From positions 1 through 47,336 of the forward strand of contig NZ_JALJRB010000035.1 of assembly GCF_022968795.1 (NCBI RefSeq): DNA of 47,336 bases, written 5' to 3'. The position numbers were made by a program, and so were the translations under genes. The notes beneath the pieces are model-generated. The model did no database searches. It was given only the letters and a program-made list of their open reading frames with translations, and was not told where the DNA came from. This document shows, one piece after another, positions 8,250 to 17,414 of this stretch (its first letter is position 1; every line of letters begins with the position of its first letter). Origin of the DNA: Desulfatitalea alkaliphila (GTDB taxonomy: Bacteria > Desulfobacterota > Desulfobacteria > Desulfobacterales > Desulfosarcinaceae).

Positions 8250-8810
8250 ATGGAGAAAACGAAAGTGCGGGATCTGATGCGTCCGGTGCAAGACTTTGCG
8301 CGCCTGTCCAGCGGTGCGACATTGATCGAGGCCGTGGAGGCACTGGAAAAATCGCAGCAGGACTATTTGGCCGGCAAGGCCCCCCAGCGCATTTTGCTGG
8401 TGGAGAACGAAAAGGGCGAAATCGTGGGCAAACTCTCCCCCATGGATGTGGTGCAGGGGTTGGAACCCAACTACAGTAAGATCGACAATCTCAAAGAGAT
8501 GTCCCGTTTCGGCTTCTCGGCCGAGACGTTGAACACCATGAAAGACGAATACCGCCTGTGGGAAAAGCCCTTGTCCGAGCTTTGCCGCAAAGCCTACGGG
8601 GTCAAAATTGACAGCTTTGTCCGGCTGCCTGCACCGGATCACATGGTGGCGGCGGAGGAACGGATGGACAAGGCCTTCCACCGTTTCGTGGTGGGGCGCC
8701 ACGACTCCTTGTTCGTGCAGGAGGGCAAGCAAATCGTCGGACTGATTCGCTTCTCCGACGTTTACCAAAGCATCGCCGAAACCATGCGCGCCTGTCCCCT
8801 GGCGGAGTGA
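8250..8810 (+). CDS. Tandem CBS-domain protein
   Basis: Protein of 186 aa made of two CBS motifs, which usually sense adenine nucleotides or similar ligands. The first covers about residues 6-75 ('KVRDLMRPVQDFARLSSGAT' to 'GKLSPMDVVQGL'), the second about 118-180 ('DSFVRLPAPDHMVAAEERM' to 'IVGLIRFSDVYQSI'). A charged linker joins them. The start has GAGAGGAG upstream; the frame is open further but that part is intergenic. No effector domain is attached, so it probably acts through a partner. Its stop lies 3 bp from the convergent histidine kinase stop. Confidence 0.88.
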   Translation: MEKTKVRDLMRPVQDFARLSSGATLIEAVEALEKSQQDYLAGKAPQRILLVENEKGEIVGKLSPMDVVQGLEPNYSKIDNLKEMSRFGFSAETLNTMKDEYRLWEKPLSELCRKAYGVKIDSFVRLPAPDHMVAAEERMDKAFHRFVVGRHDSLFVQEGKQIVGLIRFSDVYQSIAETMRACPLAE

Positions 8811-8813
8811 ACT

Positions 8814-11800
8814 TCAGGCATCGGCCAAAACTTCGCGCAGCTTGGCCGCCAAAGCGGCTGTGTTGAAGGGTTTTTGCAGGAAATAGACGTTCTCTTCCAG
8901 CACGCCGTGGTGGGCGATCACATTGGCGGTGTAGCCGGACATGAACAGACACTTGAGGGTGGGACGCAGGGCGCGCATCGCTTGCCACAGATCGCGCCCG
9001 CTCATTTCGGGCATGATCACGTCGGTCATCAATAGGTCGATGTGCCGATCCGCCGCGCGCGCCAGCGCCAACGCCCGGCCGGGCGATTGGGCCGCCACCA
9101 CGGTGTAGCCCAACCGCTGCAGCATCAAGGTGGCCAATTCGAGCAGGGAGGGTTCATCCTCCACCAACAACACGGTCTCCGTGCCGCTGGGCGCCGGCGC
9201 AGGGGCCGTCGGCCGTGCGGGGGCTTGCTCGACGACCGTATCCCGCGGTAGATAGATCCTGAAGGTGGATCCGGTTCCGGGTTCGCTGTAGACGTTCACG
9301 AAACCCCGATTCTGGGTCACAATGCCGTATACCGTGGACAACCCGAGCCCCGTGCCTTCCCCCTGGGGTTTGGTGGTGAAAAACGGTTCGAACAGTTGCG
9401 CCACCACCTGCTTTTCCATCCCCTGACCGTTGTCGCTGACCGCCAGCATGACATATTGGCCGGGTAGGCATTCGGCATGTTCACGGCTGTAGGCTTCGTC
9501 GAAGGTGGCATTGGCGGTTTCGATGATCACCCGGCCCGTGCCGGCGATGGCATCCCGGGCATTGACCGCCAGGTTGGTCAACACCTGGTCCAACTGGGCC
9601 GGGTCCATCCGGATACGCCATAGATCGGGGGCCGGTCGCCACTCGATGGCGATGTGCTCGCCGATCATTCGCTCCAGCATTTTGATCATCCCGCCCACGG
9701 TGGTGTTCAGGTCCAAGCTGACAGGGGCGATGGTCTGCTTGCGGGCGAAAGCCAGCAAATGGCGCACAAGCAGGGCCGAGCGCTGTGCCGCCGAGGCGAT
9801 TTCCGCCACATCCTGGCGGGACGGATCGTCGGGTGCCAGTTTGTCCAGCAGCAATTCACTGTAACCGCTGATCACGCTCAACATGTTGTTGAAATCATGG
9901 GCCACGCCGCCGGCCAGCCGGCCCACCGACTCCATCTTCTGGGATTGAAACAGTTGCGCCTGCAATCGGCGTTGCTCGGTGATGTCTCGCACAAATTCCA
10001 CCACTCCGGTCACCTCGCCGGTGTCGGGCGCCTTGATGGGATAGCTGTAGAGCTCGATCCACTCCACCGGGGTGTCCGGCCGCCCGGGGACGATCTCCCG
10101 CTCCATGCGGCCCGAGCGGATGCAGCGCAAGGTGGGGCACGCGGCGCAGGGGGTGTCGCTGTTGTGGTAGACGCGGTGACACTTCTGGCCGACCAGGGCG
10201 CCATCGACGGGGTACCACTTTGCCATCATCTTGTTGGCGTGGATGATGTTCAACTCCGTGTCCAGCACGCTGATGCCGTCTTGCACACTTTCCAGCACGC
10301 TGTCCAGAAAACGCTCGTTGCGGGCGCTGGTTTCGCGGGCGGCCTGCAATTCGGCCGTGCGGTTTCGCACCTCTCGTTCCAGATCGCTGCGGCGGCGGAC
10401 CAGCAAAAGGGTTAACAAGGTGGTCAGGGTGGTCAATAGGCCCCCGGCCAACACAGTGATCAGCGCTGCCCGGGCTGGATGGGCCTCCAGGAACACCGGG
10501 GTCGGATTCACCACCAGGGCGTAGGATCGGCCGAAAGCAAAAAGCGGGAAGAGGGAGGACAGTGTGGTGCCGCCGATATCCATCGGTGCCGGCAGTGCCG
10601 CATCGCTGTTGTGGGGGGCGCCTGCCGTAGATAGGGGAGCGAACCCATTGTCACGGCTGTAGTGACACAAGGTGAGGGCGATGGGATTGCGGTCAAAGGC
10701 GCTCAATGCCAGAACGTTTTCCAGAAAAGGGAGCGGCCGCAGCACGGCAAGCACGAAGCCGTTGTGCAGCGGCGCCGGAAGATCGGTTGCCATGGCACGC
10801 ACCGGCAGCACAATGGCGATCCCCTCCTCTTTTTCGTCAAAGGCAATCAGGTTGATGGGCGCGGTGGCGGTGGGCAAGCCGCTGATGGCGGCGGTTTCCA
10901 AAGCAGCGCGGCGCAAGGGTTCACTGCCGAAGTCAAAGCCCAACGCCTTTTGATTGTCGCGCCAAGGTTCCACATACCAAACCGGATGGTAGGTCTGCCG
11001 GCCGGCGGCAAGTTGGCGCCGTCCGTTGTCAGCCAGTTGCCAGATGGCAAAGGGATCGACTTCCTTGCCCCGGGCGTAGTCGCCCAGCTCCGACACCTGG
11101 TCGGCGGGAACCGTCAGCAGCCAAGCCATGGCGTGGATGTCAGCCCGGCGCACCATGGGGTCAGTGAAAACCCGGAATTCGTCGCGGTCCACAAACCGGG
11201 AACTTTGATACAGTCGCGCCACCGCTTCCAAATGGTGGGTGCGCAGGTCGTGCACCGCCTCCTGCACCAGATGGAAATGGGTTTGCGCCAATTGGCGCAA
11301 ACCGTTTTGTCGCAGCCGGCTTTCGCTGTCATGAAACAGCCAGGCGGCCAGCAGGGTGGCCGCCACGCCGAAGAGAATGACCGCCATGGTTTCGGTGTGT
11401 CGCAGCCGTTCCCGCCACACCGGCGACCAATGGGAGCGGCCGTGCAGCAGGCCGATGGCCGCCAGTGCCAGGATACCCAAGCCGGCTGTCGCAAGCAACG
11501 TCAGGCGGCGGGTATTTGCAAGTTTGGACGTCCATGCGGCGGCATCCATGTCCATGCCGACGACCATCAACACCTCATTGTTGCGCGGGTGACGAATGGG
11601 GGCGACGGCTGAAAGAAATGTGCCGAATTCGTCGGTGTAGGGGCCGATCACCACACTGCGGCCATGCCGGAAGATGTCGAAGACGGCCTGGGGCGCTTGT
11701 TGGTAAGGTGCGCCGGGAAACGACGCCATGGGATCGCCGGGGGCATAGGATTCCGGACCGAACAGCAGCCGGTCCCCCCGACGGGCCGAGGTCCAGATGC

Positions 11801-12092
11801 CGCGGCAGCCGGCAATGGCGCAGTAGGCGGCCAGTTGCTGCTGCAAGCGCTGAAAGGCGGGGTTGTCGAGATCTGCCGCGGCAAAATCGAAGGACAGGAC
11901 GCGTTCCGGGTTGATGGTCATTCCCAGTGCCCAAGCTTGATGCTGCAAGTGGGCGCGCACCGCTTGATCGGTTACCGCGGTGCGCCATTGGCAGGCCCAA
12001 TACCCCCCGACGGTAAACAAGACGACGACGGCCATCCAGTGCAGCCACAGATGACGGTGGTACAGCAGGCGCTGCGGGGCTCGATGCGTCAT
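8814..12092 (-). CDS. Membrane hybrid histidine kinase, CHASE-PAS-HisKA-HATPase-REC
   Basis: Sensor kinase of 1092 aa. TM1 (about 13-33) precedes a first extracytoplasmic segment; two TMs follow near 190-252, then a CHASE-like domain (about 260-480, with 'LRTHHLEAVARLYQSS'), and a last TM near 543-567. Inside the cell come a PAS domain (about 597-715), HisKA with 'VAHDFNNMLSVISGYSELLL' (phospho-His near 732), HATPase boxes 'NLAVNARDA', 'DNGQGM' and 'GEGTGLGLS', and a receiver with 'LLMTDVIMPEMSG' (Asp near 1022). The PAS carries a C-x10-C-x2-C-x4-C cluster near 637-657 that could hold metal or respond to redox. The start has GGAAAGGG upstream. No partner regulator is adjacent, so output is unknown. 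Confidence 0.92.
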   Translation of the reverse strand: MTHRAPQRLLYHRHLWLHWMAVVVLFTVGGYWACQWRTAVTDQAVRAHLQHQAWALGMTINPERVLSFDFAAADLDNPAFQRLQQQLAAYCAIAGCRGIWTSARRGDRLLFGPESYAPGDPMASFPGAPYQQAPQAVFDIFRHGRSVVIGPYTDEFGTFLSAVAPIRHPRNNEVLMVVGMDMDAAAWTSKLANTRRLTLLATAGLGILALAAIGLLHGRSHWSPVWRERLRHTETMAVILFGVAATLLAAWLFHDSESRLRQNGLRQLAQTHFHLVQEAVHDLRTHHLEAVARLYQSSRFVDRDEFRVFTDPMVRRADIHAMAWLLTVPADQVSELGDYARGKEVDPFAIWQLADNGRRQLAAGRQTYHPVWYVEPWRDNQKALGFDFGSEPLRRAALETAAISGLPTATAPINLIAFDEKEEGIAIVLPVRAMATDLPAPLHNGFVLAVLRPLPFLENVLALSAFDRNPIALTLCHYSRDNGFAPLSTAGAPHNSDAALPAPMDIGGTTLSSLFPLFAFGRSYALVVNPTPVFLEAHPARAALITVLAGGLLTTLTTLLTLLLVRRRSDLEREVRNRTAELQAARETSARNERFLDSVLESVQDGISVLDTELNIIHANKMMAKWYPVDGALVGQKCHRVYHNSDTPCAACPTLRCIRSGRMEREIVPGRPDTPVEWIELYSYPIKAPDTGEVTGVVEFVRDITEQRRLQAQLFQSQKMESVGRLAGGVAHDFNNMLSVISGYSELLLDKLAPDDPSRQDVAEIASAAQRSALLVRHLLAFARKQTIAPVSLDLNTTVGGMIKMLERMIGEHIAIEWRPAPDLWRIRMDPAQLDQVLTNLAVNARDAIAGTGRVIIETANATFDEAYSREHAECLPGQYVMLAVSDNGQGMEKQVVAQLFEPFFTTKPQGEGTGLGLSTVYGIVTQNRGFVNVYSEPGTGSTFRIYLPRDTVVEQAPARPTAPAPAPSGTETVLLVEDEPSLLELATLMLQRLGYTVVAAQSPGRALALARAADRHIDLLMTDVIMPEMSGRDLWQAMRALRPTLKCLFMSGYTANVIAHHGVLEENVYFLQKPFNTAALAAKLREVLADA

Positions 12093-12231
12093 GCGCGCCC
12101 TTTCCGTGTTGCGCCGTCAGGGTAGCCCCGAGGTGGATAAAGGGCGGTCAAGCAACGGAAGGTGCCCGCCATTCGGTTCTCCTTGGTTTTTTTCACTGAT
12201 TTTTACATGGTAGCCGCAAGCGGAGGGGTCG

Positions 12232-12930
12232 TCAATAGCGGGATGAGCGGTTGTTGCGCCGGTGGGCGCTGCGCACCCGGTAGAGCCGCTCGGTGAATCC
12301 GCCTTCTTGTAGAAAATCGGCCGCCAGTCGCGCCACCTGGCGGTCGAGCAGGGCGCATGCCACGGCCAAAAGCACCAGGGCGGCGTTGGCGGACAGTTCG
12401 GGATACGAAGCGTGGGTGGACGTTGTGGACGGAGTGGACATCGTGGACACTTTGGGCGCAGGTGTGGTGCTTGACCGTTGTTCTGCACAATCGCCTTGTT
12501 TGCTGATGCGCATCACCCAGGCCGCAACGTCATCGGCGGTTTGGCAGCGTTGATCGATCAAATTGCGGCGCAGGGGATTGTCTCTTTGCCACACCGATAG
12601 ACCCCGCTGCCGCAGGAAATCTTCATAGTCCAGTTTCAACTCTTCCAGGCTGGCGCGGGCCACCTGGGTGAGCTTGAGCTCCATCTTCTTGGAAGTGGCC
12701 GAAGCCTGGGAGCCTTCGGCGATGTTCTGTACGCCGCTGCGAGCCGCCTGCACCATCTGGTCGTGGGTTCGGCTGCGCCGTTCGATATAGCGATGGCAGA
12801 AGCGTACCGTGACATCGTAAACCAGCTGCGCCACCTGGAAGCTTTTCAATCTCCGGTAGCCGCCGTGCTTCGGCAACAAAGGGTTTTTCTCCGACCTGTC
12901 CACTTCGTCCACCCTGTCCATTATGTCCAT
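12232..12930 (-). CDS. Four-helix-bundle protein with suffix domain (23S rRNA IVP-related)
   Basis: Protein of 232 aa. Residues about 28-140 match the four-helix-bundle family first known from proteins encoded in 23S rRNA intervening sequences ('LKSFQVAQLVYDVTVRF', 'DQMVQAARSGVQNIAEGSQ', 'LTQVARASLEELKLDYEDF'). Residues about 175-232 look like the separate suffix region seen in some members ('ANAALVLLAVACALLDRQVA'). The two parts are joined by a Ser/Thr-rich linker (about 161-173) encoded by one array of a 9-bp repeat; the other, inverted array encodes the N-terminus (MDIMDRVDEVDR) and its last unit provides the ATG. It lies 22 bp after mscS, with only a weak ribosome site. Function is unknown. 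Confidence 0.8.
   Translation of the reverse strand: MDIMDRVDEVDRSEKNPLLPKHGGYRRLKSFQVAQLVYDVTVRFCHRYIERRSRTHDQMVQAARSGVQNIAEGSQASATSKKMELKLTQVARASLEELKLDYEDFLRQRGLSVWQRDNPLRRNLIDQRCQTADDVAAWVMRISKQGDCAEQRSSTTPAPKVSTMSTPSTTSTHASYPELSANAALVLLAVACALLDRQVARLAADFLQEGGFTERLYRVRSAHRRNNRSSRY
12416..12448 (+). repeat. Array of four GTGGAC units at 9-bp spacing (left arm)
   Basis: GTGGAC occurs at 12416, 12425, 12434 and 12443, exactly 9 bp apart, inside the four-helix-bundle gene. On the plus strand it is inverted relative to the right array. The spacer triplets vary, so the repeat unit is GTGGACNNN. Confidence 0.9.
12898..12930 (-). repeat. Array of four inverted GTGGAC/ATGGAC units at 9-bp spacing (right arm)
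   Basis: The plus strand shows GTCCAC at 12898 and 12907 and GTCCAT at 12916 and 12925, i.e. GTGGAC and ATGGAC on the minus strand. The outermost unit supplies the ATG start of the four-helix-bundle gene. With the left array it frames about 449 bp. Confidence 0.9.
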
Positions 12931-12952
12931 ACTATCGTCTCAGCAGATGCAA

Positions 12953-14080
12953 TCACGCCACCTGCTTGCCCCCCGCCGCCGGCACCTCCTTCACCCAGAT
13001 GTCCCGCTGCGGAAACGGGATCGCCACGCCGGCACGATTGAACGCCTTGTCGATGGCCATGAACAGATCGTGCTTGATGCGGCCGCGGTCGGCCGGGTCG
13101 CGGATCCAGCCCAGCAGCTCGAAGTCGATGCTGGAGTCGCCGAACCCGCGGTTGCGCACCCGGGGCGCCGGGTTTTTGGTCACTTCGGGATGGTCGGCGG
13201 CCACCTGCATGAGCAGGGTGCACACCTGATCCAGGTCGCTGCCGTAGGCCACCCCCACTTCCACACGGATGCGGTAGCGGTAGCGGATGCCGCCCGATTC
13301 GTTGATGATCTTGGAGTTGGCCATTTCGGAGTTGGGCACGATGATCTCCACGTCGTCCCGTGTGCGGATCCGGGTGGAGCGAATGCCCACGTTGACCACA
13401 TAGCCCCGTTCGCCGCTGCCCAGGATGATGTAGTCGCCAATGGTGTAGGGCGCATCGGCGATAATGAAGAAGCCGGCGAAGAGGTTGGCCAGGGTGTCCC
13501 GGGCGGCAAAACCCACGGCGATGCCGACCACACCGGCCGAGGCCAGCCAGGCGGTGGGGTCGATGTTCCAGACCTGCAGCAAGGCGTAGGCGCCGATGGC
13601 CACGATGATCACGGTCAGCATCAGGTCGAACAGAGGGATGGTGCGCTCTTCGATGATGGCGAAACGGTGGCGCACCCGGCCCAGAATGGCCAACCCCACA
13701 TTGCTCGCCTGCATGGCGGCCCGGATCAGTTGCAGGATCAACATGCTCATCATCAGCCGGATGGTGATCATTTCGGCGGTTGCGCCCAATGCCAGCACCT
13801 GCAGCGCGGCCACCAGGGCGATGTAGCCCACCACCAGGGCCGCCACCCGGGCGACGATGCGCAGCAGTTTTTCATCCAGATCGGTGGTGGTGCGGGCCGT
13901 CAGTTTGGATCCCCAGAAGAGAATGAACTTGCGCACGACGGCGGCCAGCAGCAAGCCGGTCAAAACGACGATCAGGGAGAGGAAAATGGGATAATCGGAC
14001 AGAAAAACCCACGTGACGTGGAGTATTTCGGGCAGCCATTCCGGCGGGGCGGCAACGCTGTTTTCAACGGGGGTGGACAT
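12953..14080 (-). CDS. Small-conductance mechanosensitive channel family protein (MscS)
   Basis: Channel protein of 375 aa. Several TM helices (about 27-50, 72-97, 105-125, 150-170) lead to the pore helix and MscS signature 'GVVGIAVGFAARDTLANLF' followed by 'GFFIIADAPYTIGDYI', then the beta domain ('TRIRTRDDVEIIVPNSEM') and the alpha/beta vestibule ending near 'VAIPFPQRDIWVKEV'. It releases solutes on hypo-osmotic shock. The start has AGGAG upstream and lies 19 bp after the SNF2 gene, suggesting co-transcription; the four-helix-bundle gene follows at 22 bp. Confidence 0.93.
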   Translation of the reverse strand: MSTPVENSVAAPPEWLPEILHVTWVFLSDYPIFLSLIVVLTGLLLAAVVRKFILFWGSKLTARTTTDLDEKLLRIVARVAALVVGYIALVAALQVLALGATAEMITIRLMMSMLILQLIRAAMQASNVGLAILGRVRHRFAIIEERTIPLFDLMLTVIIVAIGAYALLQVWNIDPTAWLASAGVVGIAVGFAARDTLANLFAGFFIIADAPYTIGDYIILGSGERGYVVNVGIRSTRIRTRDDVEIIVPNSEMANSKIINESGGIRYRYRIRVEVGVAYGSDLDQVCTLLMQVAADHPEVTKNPAPRVRNRGFGDSSIDFELLGWIRDPADRGRIKHDLFMAIDKAFNRAGVAIPFPQRDIWVKEVPAAGGKQVA

Positions 14081-14099
14081 GATCGGTCATCTCCTCATG

Positions 14100-16754
14100 T
14101 TAGCGGACGTTTTCCATGCCGACCATCCGGGCCAGGGAAAGGGCCATGGTGTCCAGAAAGGAGGGGTCGGGCAGGGTGACGGTCATTTTGAGTTGTCCGT
14201 CATCGGTGGTTTCCATGCATTCACTCAACTTGGCTTTGAAGGCCCCGGTCATTTGCGCCATGCGTTCATCCGGTTCGGGATCGCCCAGTACCTCGCCGAT
14301 GAAGGCGAAGGCCGCGGTCACCAGTTGGCCCCCGGCCGCGGCGATCTTCTCCCGGCGGGCGAAAGTGGCGGCCTCGCGCGCCGCTTGGGCTTTTTGACTT
14401 TCGTCTTGCGGTGCGTCGGGTTTGTTGCCCAGCAGTACTTCCATGCGCCGTTTGAGCTCTTCGATGCCGGTATTCAAGTCCACTTCGGTGGCTTCGGCGT
14501 CGGGGTCCAGCACCGCCAGGGAGAGTTCGTTTTTGGCCGACAGGGTGCCCAGCAAGTTTTCTTCCAAGGTGTCGGTGGTCACCAGCAAAAAGACCTGCAC
14601 CGGCTGGGTCTGGCCCATGCGGTGGGCGCGGGCGATGCGCTGCTCCAGGATGGCCGGGTTCCAGGGCAGGTCGACGTTGATCACCGTGTTGGCGGCTTGG
14701 AGGTTCAAGCCGGTGGCGCCGGCGTTGGTGGTGATGAACAATTTGCAGGCAGGGTCTTTCCGGAATTGTTGGATCAGCGCCTTGCGTTCGGCCTGGGGCA
14801 CCGAGCCGTCCAGGCGCACGTAGCCCATGCCCAGCTTGGCAAGCAGCGGTTCGATGAGGCCGAGCATGGTGGTCCATTCGGAAAAGAGCACGATCTTGCG
14901 CTCCTCTTCGGCGGCCAGCTGGGTCAACAGATTTTCCAGCTCCTCCAGTTTGCTGGAGTAGCCCGGGGCCTGCTTGTCCACCAGATAGGTGCTGTCCGCG
15001 CTCATGCGGCACATCAGCAGCGCCTTTTGCAGGCGCAGCAGATCCATTTCCGACAGGTAGCGCTTGTTGATGATGGTCTGGATGATCATGCGATGGGCGT
15101 TGTGCATGCCCAACTGCTCGTCGGTGGGGGTGATGCGGAGGATTTCGGTGGTGCGCGGCGGCAACTCCTTGAGCACCATGGCGCGGGTGCGGCGCAGCAG
15201 GATGGGCGCCAGGTTGCTGCGCAGTTCGTCCAGGTGGCGGTAGCCCAGGGGCTTGCCCTTCTCGTCCACCACCCGGTGGCGGTTGAAGAAGCGGAAGGCC
15301 GGCCCCAGGCGGCGGTCGTCCACGAACTCCACCACCGAGTACAGGTCGTCCAGACGGTTTTCCAGAGGGGTGCCGCTGAGCACAAGGGCAAAGGGCGATG
15401 CAAGGGCTTTGACCACCCGGCTGGTTTTGGCTTCCCAGTTTTTGATGCGCTGGCCTTCGTCCAGAATGATCAAGTCCCAGGACACCGTCTCCACGGCCAG
15501 GACGTCGCGCAACACCTGCTCGTAGTTGCAGACGGTGAAAAAGGCATCGTCCGCATACTGGGCCGGCCGGTCGGCGGCGCTGCCGAGCACCACCCGGCAA
15601 GTGCGTTCGCTGAAACGCCGGATTTCGGTGCGCCACTGGGATTTCAACGATGCCGGGCAGATGACAAGGACTTTTGAGATCGATGCATGGCGGGCCAGCA
15701 GTTCCGCCGTGCCGATGGCCTGGATGGTCTTGCCCAAGCCCATGTCATCGGCCAGGATGGCGCGGCCGGCGCCGGCGGCAAAGGCGATGCCGTCCAACTG
15801 GTAAGGCAGCAGCTCGGTCTTGAGCAGGGTGCGCCGCAACGGGTGCCCCGCCGGGTCGCGCCGGATCTCGTCTGCCAAACCGGCCATGCGCTGTTGAAAG
15901 AGGCAGTGCTGGATATATTGCTCGGCGTCGGGATAGACGGTGACCGCCGTTCCCGACCTTTCCACCCCGTTGATGCGCCGCAGCAGGTCCCGCACATCGT
16001 CGATGGCCCGGCCCCGCAGCGGCGCCAGCAGGGATGCGATTTCCGGCGCCGGATTTTCCGGCAGCAACAGGCGCAGCTCCAGTTGCGCGCCATAGCGCAA
16101 ATAAACGGCGATATCTTCGACGGGCGGCGGTGTTTCGCGCACTTTCTTGGGGAATTTGGTTTTGAGCCGGGATTGGGCGTACAGAATGTGTTTGCAGGTG
16201 CCCAGCGTGTTTTTGCGGAAATCGGGGCAGGTGCAGTAGGATTCACCGGGCGCGAAACCCCGCAGGGCGACGCGGTAGCTTTTGCCCGACACCTTGCTGG
16301 TCACGATGTAGTCGGTCCACAACCGTTCCGGTGCCATGGACTGGAGCACCATCTTTTCGTTGCGCGCCCGCTCCCGGCGGTCGGCCAGGGCCTGGGCCAC
16401 CAGGGTTTCCTCGTCCAAGGTCTCGATGGGCACCCGTTCCGGCGGCGGCGCGGCCAGGCCCAGGGCCAGTTTCTCTTCGAGGATCAACGCCAGGGCGGCG
16501 CCCTGGTGCGCGCAGGCGACGGTGCAGCGGTTGCAGCTCAAGTTGAGCTGCTTGGGCCGATGGGGATCGAGGGTGATGCGGACCTCGGCGTCGGGCAGGG
16601 TCAACACAAAGCGCTTTTCGTCGAGCTGCACCTGGTCCGCCGGGTCGATTTCGTATTTGCCGCCCTGCAAAATCAACGCCTTGCCGTTTTCTCCCAGCAG
16701 CTTGGCGGCTTGCAGGAACGACAAGTGGGACAGGATGTCGGTGAGGGTTTGCAT
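14100..16754 (-). CDS. SNF2-family DEAD/H helicase with SWIM zinc finger
   Basis: DNA-dependent ATPase of 884 aa. The N-terminal region has a Cys/His cluster ('CNRCTVACAHQGAA', about 68-82) and a SWIM finger ('CTCPDFRKNTLGTCKH', about 172-187). The SNF2 core follows: 'ILADDMGLGKTIQAIG' (Walker A near 336), 'LDEGQRIKN' (DEGQ in place of DEAH, near 434), 'LSGTPLENRLDDLYS', and the C-terminal lobe with 'LFSEWTTMLGLIEPLL', 'TTNAGATGLNLQAANTV' and 'RIARAHRMGQTQPVQVF'. The tail is charged. The start at MQTLTD has GAAGGAG upstream; the extension MYAQQPEGAGH is less likely. It is probably a chromatin/nucleoprotein remodeller or repair factor, first gene of an snf2-mscS-fourhelix run. Confidence 0.93.
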   Translation of the reverse strand: MQTLTDILSHLSFLQAAKLLGENGKALILQGGKYEIDPADQVQLDEKRFVLTLPDAEVRITLDPHRPKQLNLSCNRCTVACAHQGAALALILEEKLALGLAAPPPERVPIETLDEETLVAQALADRRERARNEKMVLQSMAPERLWTDYIVTSKVSGKSYRVALRGFAPGESYCTCPDFRKNTLGTCKHILYAQSRLKTKFPKKVRETPPPVEDIAVYLRYGAQLELRLLLPENPAPEIASLLAPLRGRAIDDVRDLLRRINGVERSGTAVTVYPDAEQYIQHCLFQQRMAGLADEIRRDPAGHPLRRTLLKTELLPYQLDGIAFAAGAGRAILADDMGLGKTIQAIGTAELLARHASISKVLVICPASLKSQWRTEIRRFSERTCRVVLGSAADRPAQYADDAFFTVCNYEQVLRDVLAVETVSWDLIILDEGQRIKNWEAKTSRVVKALASPFALVLSGTPLENRLDDLYSVVEFVDDRRLGPAFRFFNRHRVVDEKGKPLGYRHLDELRSNLAPILLRRTRAMVLKELPPRTTEILRITPTDEQLGMHNAHRMIIQTIINKRYLSEMDLLRLQKALLMCRMSADSTYLVDKQAPGYSSKLEELENLLTQLAAEEERKIVLFSEWTTMLGLIEPLLAKLGMGYVRLDGSVPQAERKALIQQFRKDPACKLFITTNAGATGLNLQAANTVINVDLPWNPAILEQRIARAHRMGQTQPVQVFLLVTTDTLEENLLGTLSAKNELSLAVLDPDAEATEVDLNTGIEELKRRMEVLLGNKPDAPQDESQKAQAAREAATFARREKIAAAGGQLVTAAFAFIGEVLGDPEPDERMAQMTGAFKAKLSECMETTDDGQLKMTVTLPDPSFLDTMALSLARMVGMENVR

Positions 16755-16799
16755 ATGTCCGGCTCCTTCGGGTTGCTGTGCATACACGGTGTGGTTCGG

Positions 16800-17131
16800 C
16801 TGCGGATGAACACCCGGTGTTTATAGGTGGGCGGGGTGGGATGTCAACTTGAAAGCGGGCCGGCGGTTGGTGGTGATCCAGCAACGGAAACCTGTCCAAG
16901 GGTATGGATGGCGGATGGCGTGACTCCGTTGCCCCTCAGTGGTGCGGTGTGGAGCGGACGGGGATCGCTGGATAGCCGTATTGAAGGGAGGTCGTGAGAG
17001 CTCAGGAGGATCTGTGGGAAATCGTCAATGCCAAAATTTCCCGTCTCCGTGTGACGCAGGTGCCGCCGCGATGAAATGTGCTCGAGCGCGTGGCCGCATC
17101 AGGTGGGGCCGACGCGCTGGAGGGGTATGTA
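16800..17131. other. Intergenic stretch, no gene seen
   Basis: About 330 bp between the SNF2 helicase start and the small basic protein gene. Open frames here lack ribosome sites and have no recognisable protein character. It should contain the SNF2 promoter, but no good consensus was found. Confidence 0.5.
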
Positions 17132-17350
17132 TTAAAAACGCTTGAGCCATCTGGCCAGTTTGAGGTTGTCCAGATAGACGCTGGACCATTTGGTCAGGCG
17201 CACCCAGCCGGAACGCCGTTCGGGTGTGGTGCGGCGGTCTTGGGGTGATCGCGGTGGACTGCCCTTGTTGATGAGTTGCTTGAGTCTTGCCAGGTGACGC
17301 CGGTCTTTGCCGCTGCGCCGGTCTTGTGCGGATCGTCTCCGGGTATCCAT
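17132..17350 (-). CDS. Small basic hypothetical protein (72 aa)
   Basis: A 72-aa protein very rich in Arg, Lys, Ser and Asp, with two repeats of a DRR motif ('SAQDRRSGKDRR', 'SPQDRRTTPERRSGW') and a more ordered C-terminus ('VYLDNLKLARWLKRF'). The start is well supported by AAAGGAGG seven to eight bases upstream, and a sigma-70-like promoter lies about 40 bp further up. The function is not recognised; the charge pattern would suit binding of nucleic acid or a membrane surface. Confidence 0.62.
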   Translation of the reverse strand: MDTRRRSAQDRRSGKDRRHLARLKQLINKGSPPRSPQDRRTTPERRSGWVRLTKWSSVYLDNLKLARWLKRF

Positions 17351-17385
17351 CGGGCGCCCTCCTTTCGATTTATTCCACTGCTTTG

Positions 17386-17414
17386 ATAATAACCATTGAG
17401 CGACGGTCCGGCAA
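17386..17414 (-). promoter_or_regulatory. Sigma-70-type promoter of the 72-aa protein gene
   Basis: On the minus strand TTGCCG (17409-17414), a 17-bp spacer and TATTAT (17386-17391, five of six matches). It ends about 36 bp before the start codon at 17350. Confidence 0.55.

Noticed and set aside
12416-12930. The 9-bp repeats as a CRISPR array
   Set aside because: Units are only 6 bp with 3-bp spacers, and the arrays are inverted to each other and partly coding.
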